Below are positions 59,201-64,000 of a DNA stretch of 64,000 nucleotides, piece after piece. Numbering within the stretch: the stretch's first letter is position 1; each line of letters starts with the position of its first letter. The notes under the pieces were generated by a model. It had not been told where the DNA came from. It did no database searches and saw only the letters and a list, made by a program, of their open reading frames with translations. The position numbers and the translations under genes are program-made. The stretch is from Adiantum capillus-veneris (taxonomy: Eukaryota > Streptophyta > Polypodiopsida > Polypodiales > Pteridaceae). The DNA lies in the NCBI GenBank assembly GCA_014529385.2, contig CM043945.1, forward strand, positions 100,048,963-100,112,962, written 5' to 3'.

Positions 59201-61880
59201 TCTTGTCGTGCTCTTCAACCATCGTGTGATGCAAAAAAATCATATCCTGCTTGGATTCTTCAAAAATCAACGTGCAAGTTGGCAATTTCTTAAAAAATGA
59301 TGTAAAACAGACATTTCTTACTTTTTCCTTAATCTACGGGCTCGAACGAGCATTAAAACCATGGAATCTAAAAATACTCAAAGAACCAATGTTTTTTATT
59401 GTATTAAGGACTGTATTTTCTACATACAAAACTTTCTCAAAATCTCACCCTAACACCTTCAAAAGTGACTTCCAAGGAGTGCCCTCGATCAAAAATTGAA
59501 ACTGAAGGAAAACAATCAGAATGAACTCCTAGACTGTGTACAAACTTTATAATAACCAAAATTTCCTTTTTAAAAAAATTATTGCTAAAAATTTGAAAAT
59601 AGACCACCCTTGGACTTCCCACAATGATAGAAATCAAAGGGTTCAAGGAGAGGTCTGGTGTCACAAGTGCATAGTAGGAATCTAATTGAGGTTTATTCCG
59701 ACAAGATCTCTTATACTTTATTATGTGTTCTCATGTACAATCTTACCAAACAAAAACAAACTTACACTTTAAATGACTATAAATCTTATTTAACTTATCA
59801 AACAATCTTAAATATGGTAGACCTAGAGTGCTCTTACACATCAACAAACAAAAAAGTCCAAATTTCTTCTCATTAACTTTGATAAACATACATCTGTGAA
59901 CAACTTCCAAGGAGTAGTGCGGTTATAGTTCTTACATCCATTCCATGACATGGTATGCTCATGGGGTGACCTATCACATAAAAATATCTTTGGTAGGAGT
60001 GCCCTCATGTTAGGAAAGGGTGTGTTGCTGTGCTGATGAAAAGTTTTTGCATTGTCCTATTAGCGATGTCTCCATGTTAGCATAATGATTTTGGTGTAGT
60101 AGGAGCCACATTGCCGCTGAGGAGAGCTTTGTGCCACCGTAAAAGCTTCATGTTATGCCAGTTCCTTGAGCCATTCTTGCAAACAACACCACTCAACTAG
60201 CATAGCAAGAGGTCACCTTGTAACAAAAACATGTATGAATTCAACATTTGCAAGCTATATAATAAATACACTTGTTAAGTATATGTTGTACAAATTTGCA
60301 AGTATTTCTATCTAACTGGGAATAAACAATCCTAAAATATACATTAGGATGAGATTACCACCCCTAATAAGCATGGATTTGAAGCACCTACCTGCAAGAT
60401 GTAACAAAGAAGACTGTTTTAGAGGAAAAGTGGTGACACTTGGCCTCTCTAACCTGCAACCTTTCACTATTTGTGCTTAAAAGCAACCTTGGTGCCAAGC
60501 ACTAAAAAATAAGTAGAGGCAACACCTTAGACTTCAAAGTTTATGATAAGAAGAACACAATCAAAAGTAAGAAGTATATTGCTACCTTGCATAAAGGGGT
60601 GTTTTATTCAAATATGTGATGGTATTGGCAAGATATTGAAGAACCATCAACATTCATCTCACCGATGGTACGATGTTCGTGGGATGACCTATGCTCACCC
60701 TCATGTGCGGCCTTTGGTGCAAACGTTGTGAAAAAGCAAATATGTATGCATGCGATTTGTGATGTCCTTGAGCACCATGGTAGCTGTTGCATGAGGAAGA
60801 AAAGGATGAAAAGAGAGAGGGGGGAGGGAGAGAAAGGAACATGGGAGGAGACAAGGGGGTAGTGGGGGAGAGAGAGAGAGTGTGTGGAGAAGGAGGACAG
60901 AAGGAGGTAGGGAGGGAGAGGGAGGAACATGGGAGGAGAGAAGGGGACAGTGGGGGAGAGGGAGAGAGAGGGAAGGAGGAGGCGAGATGCTACAAACGAA
61001 AACGTTGCGGGCCCTGCAAAATAGCAAAAACAATATACTACAAGCCATGAAACGAAAAAATCTGCATACCTCGAATCGCACATGCATAATCCAAGTTGTA
61101 CACGAGTAGAGAGAGAAAGAGAGCGTGATAGAATGAGAGAGCACGTGTAGACGCACCTCCTAGAGCGGAGTGCCATGCCGGCATGGCGAGAGAGAAGAGA
61201 TGAGAAGAGCAACGCAGACACTGGGTGCAATCTCCCCCCGTGCAAGAGTGACCATTTCCATCTTGCACGTATTTAATTTATAGATTCTTGAATGGTCAAA
61301 GTGAGTACAAACTGGCCAGCCGATCATAATGGCCAAAGCTCATAAAGAGCACTTGGATAAAATATACATAAAACATGATATCCTTTTTCAATGGCTCGGT
61401 CAATCCTTTTCCACCTGTCACAGCTGCAATAAATAATAAGATATCAATTCCATAATATACCTCTCCGTTGGAAAGCAACTGTCCTCAGTTGCGAAGATAA
61501 AAATCTGCAAACAATACATTGATTAATATGTTGTGTCAAAAACATCACATAATAAAAGGATTTTTTATTTATTTTTTTGAAACTAAACAACATTAGCTTA
61601 TGCCTGCCGTCATCCACATACTACCTATTTTAGTGTCCCATACCACTAGAATAAGCAGTATATGTCATACCCTGATGAATCAGGATATCATTGGTCACAC
61701 TCATCATTAATCTCATATTGTCAAGTCTCATCACATGAATACTGCCGTGATAAAATAATCATCAAATACCAAATCCCAATCCAATTTCAGTTCCACAAGT
61801 CCAAATCCAAATCACTTTTATTATATACCCGGGTAACAAAATCATACCAGTTGTTGTAGTGGTGGCCAGCCACCACTGCA
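56225..61880. other. Intergenic DNA, minor repeats, no supported gene
   Basis: Mostly AT-rich sequence. Two similar segments occur at about 58460-58535 and 58800-58960 (CCAAGAACA, GGACACAAGGAAGTAAAAA), and a third partial copy at 59050-59135 (CCTCAA(A/C)AAGAGGGACCACAA). The 60820-60980 block is purine-rich (GGGAGGAGA repeats) and gives a long but spurious Ser/Leu/Pro frame on the minus strand (61245-60604). Confidence 0.5.
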
Positions 61881-61898
61881 GCATGATTTTGTGATTGG

Positions 61899-62095
61899 TG
61901 TTGCCTAAATCGGCGAATCTACACCAATAAGACGTGCTGCCTAAACCGGCGAATCTGCACTAATGCTGCCTAAATCGGTGAATCTGCATTGGATATTGTT
62001 TAAAAAGCATGAATCCGTAGTTTGTTGTTGTGCTGCCTAAATCGGCAAATCTGCACTAGATGAGCATTGACACACTGCCAAAATCGGAGAATCTG
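61899..62095. repeat. Degenerate short repeat TGCCTAAATCGGCGAATCTGCA
   Basis: At least five copies of TGCC(T/A)AAA(T/C)CGG(C/A/T)(G/A)AATCTG, irregularly spaced by 30-80 bp, at about 61900, 61940, 61970, 62035 and 62080. Confidence 0.7.
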
Positions 62096-62099
62096 TGTG

Positions 62100-63254
62100 C
62101 ATGTGACCAATGGACTAGACAAGACATAAATGAGAAAAAGTATATTTACTACGTTGTCGACATCACAGTGTAGTATATCACCAAAGGACTTACAAATGGT
62201 TGTGCACTGTCCCAGAGCATCTTAGCTCGCATGAGCAGTTGCATAGCTTACTGATAAATCATCCCAACAAAAATTTCTTTCAATATAATTAGAGGGCATG
62301 ACCTTAGCGGTGCAAGAGGGTATCATAAATTCGGATAAAATATGGTTAGGGTATTAGTACAAAAGCTGTAAAAATGAGTTTGCAAAATAAAGCAAAGAGA
62401 TAACTTATCTGACGTCCTCACATTATGGTCTGCATATGTTTTTGTGAATCCTTAAATGAGTTAGAGAAATGGAACAAGTGAAGATCACGATAAAAGTCAT
62501 TTTGATTACGGTCAAGCAAGATAGATACGTTTATTTCTTTAACATTGTTGTAAACGAACTAAACATAATGGTGCGGAGCAGCGCTAATGTACAACAACTA
62601 GTAAAATGTAACAATGAGCTATTGGAAAGGAGAAAACCCAGAAAATCTTCACAGTTTGAGAAGTCTAACAAATTTTAAGTCCCTAATTATAATGTTGGAT
62701 ATTTGACAATGTTGATCGATACAAGGAATGTGAGAAAGAGCATGCAATAGAGTCGGGTCGTAAATAGATGAAGTTGCAAAAAGTGGTCACCGAGCAAGCT
62801 GGCAGTAGGAGTATGAGCATAAAACATTTTGTACTAACGTGTGCTAGCATTAACCAACTGAATATAAAATGCTAATAGCATTGCTAGGAATCGCAAAGGT
62901 GTTTAAAATATTGTGCTACGTATCGAAAAAAGGTCATGCAAATAATGTCATAAAAATCCACAGATTATAAGTAAAATAAAATTTATGCAAATAGTGTGAT
63001 AGAATCCATTGAAGATATTAGAGTTATGTAAATCTAGGTCTTATGATCACTTTATGAAGCTTGATTGTGGTCGTCTCCAGCATATCATTTCATAGTTGTG
63101 TTCCAAATACTTTCTGCCTTAATTAGTGTTGTTACCCACCACAAATTTGTACTATTCGTCAATATCCTTCAATATGCTTCTAGTCAAATTTGTGCATACA
63201 TTATCATCTAGTCACATTGTAATCGTCGATGGGACATATGGTCAATGTAATTCT

Positions 63255-63289
<35 letters not shown>

Positions 63290-63540
63290 GGGGGGGGGCT
63301 ATATCACATATGTCATCGTCCAGTATACTATGAGATGTGAAGGCACTTGCATTGTCTATTTAGTGATTGAGACCACTGATTAGAGTTATGAGAGTCCTCA
63401 GGTTGTTTATGCTAGAGTGGGGTAACACGAGGAGAGACATTTTGAGTGTGTGATAGTAGAGACAATACATTTAGAATAATGAGATCAAACGGACAGAATC
63501 CAGTTGGATGTAATCCAAGAGATGGGTACAAAGTTAAAAT
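62100..63540. other. AT-rich intergenic DNA with a G homopolymer
   Basis: No recognised gene. A run of 32 G (63257-63288), an A, then nine G lies in otherwise ordinary sequence. Confidence 0.65.
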
Positions 63541-64000
63541 CAAGTAAAGTGAAAGATGTAAAAATTAAGAGTTTAAAAACATCATACTAAAAGGATCATG
63601 GTCATGTCAATGCCTGTGAATGCTCGATAATGGGCGTTGTCACAGAAAGTAGTACATCAGTCCCACTGAAGAGTGTCTTCAATGTCCATTTCTGCAGTAG
63701 TGGTACAGGGGGAAAGAGAGAGAGAGAAATGAAGTTAAAAATTATATTATTCGTCTTTAAAAGCCATGGGGTCAAACTCGTACAATCCTCATGGATCTAA
63801 GACAATGTTGAGTACAAAATAAAATGAAGTGTAGTGAAAAAATTGAATTTAAAGACTAAAATTAATATCGGCAGACTGAAGTCATCATCATCATCATGAT
63901 CATCCCAATGCCCGAGATGGTCGGCAACAGGCAACGTTATCACAAGAAGTTGGTCGTTGAGAAGCTTGTCGATGTCCAAGTATGCTTGGCAGCTCGGTGA
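63541..64000. repeat. Diverged tandem duplication at the right edge
   Basis: About 63535-63690 and 63805-64000 align imperfectly (GTACAAA(G/A)T, AAA(A/T)TTAA, CAATG(T/C)C, then TGTCCA at the end), about 290 bp apart. The second contains an ATC/CAT repeat. The unit may continue outside the window. Confidence 0.45.

Noticed and set aside
60604-61245. 213-codon minus-strand frame
   Set aside because: Pyrimidine-rich repeat, no domain, competing frames of similar length.

Overview
The window is nuclear DNA of a streptophyte plant. The evidence is spliced GT-AG genes, CACTA (En/Spm) transposons with plant-type TNP2 and TNPA-like proteins, a tRNA-Asp-primed Ty3/gypsy element, and a plant-type ferric-chelate reductase. 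The style of the retroelement polyprotein would fit a seed-free plant (fern, lycophyte or bryophyte), but I cannot name the species. GA/CT dinucleotide tracts are everywhere. Most of the sequence is transposon, much of it nested and decayed.

Layout. 627-4531: CACTA element E1 (family 1), broken transposase genes, intact 3' terminus. 5785-12315: CACTA element E2 (family 2), minus strand, ends lost. 12.3-20.8 kb: decayed repeats, including an array of large hairpins (14741-15825), a TNPA-like pseudogene (E6, 16.4-17.1 kb) and two antisense initiator-Met PBS-like motifs. 20815-27286: the one host gene I can define fully, a FRO-type ferric reductase with 8 in-frame exons (856 aa) and a tandemly duplicated promoter. 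Small CACTA-like MITEs sit in introns 5, 6 and 7 and just downstream. 29902-31285: 3' end of another CACTA element (E5). 31286-54275: an LTR retrotransposon bounded by 0.91-kb LTRs and a perfect 5-bp target duplication (AGGGG), itself invaded by CACTA E3 (33351-40697, TGA duplication) and CACTA E4 (46083 to about 49727). 54.3-64 kb: low-complexity CT repeats, a coiled-coil coding fragment, AT-rich intergenic DNA and minor repeats.

How the parts relate. E1/E4 and E2/E3 are two related CACTA families sharing gene order (TNP2-like gene, then a TNPA-like gene with a Gly/Cys-rich head), a conserved leader hairpin and, in E1, E2 and E3, GTCGCTAT-type subterminal repeats. No copy encodes an intact transposase here: E2 lacks the TNP2 catalytic core and E3 lacks much of the DUF4218 region. 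E3 carries a captured heavy-metal-associated (HMA) domain fragment between direct repeats, and E2 holds a short HMA-like stretch at the matching place in the opposite orientation. In the retrotransposon, the retropepsin-like domain lies 3' of the integrase, an unusual order, followed by a long Lys/Glu-rich coiled-coil coding region.
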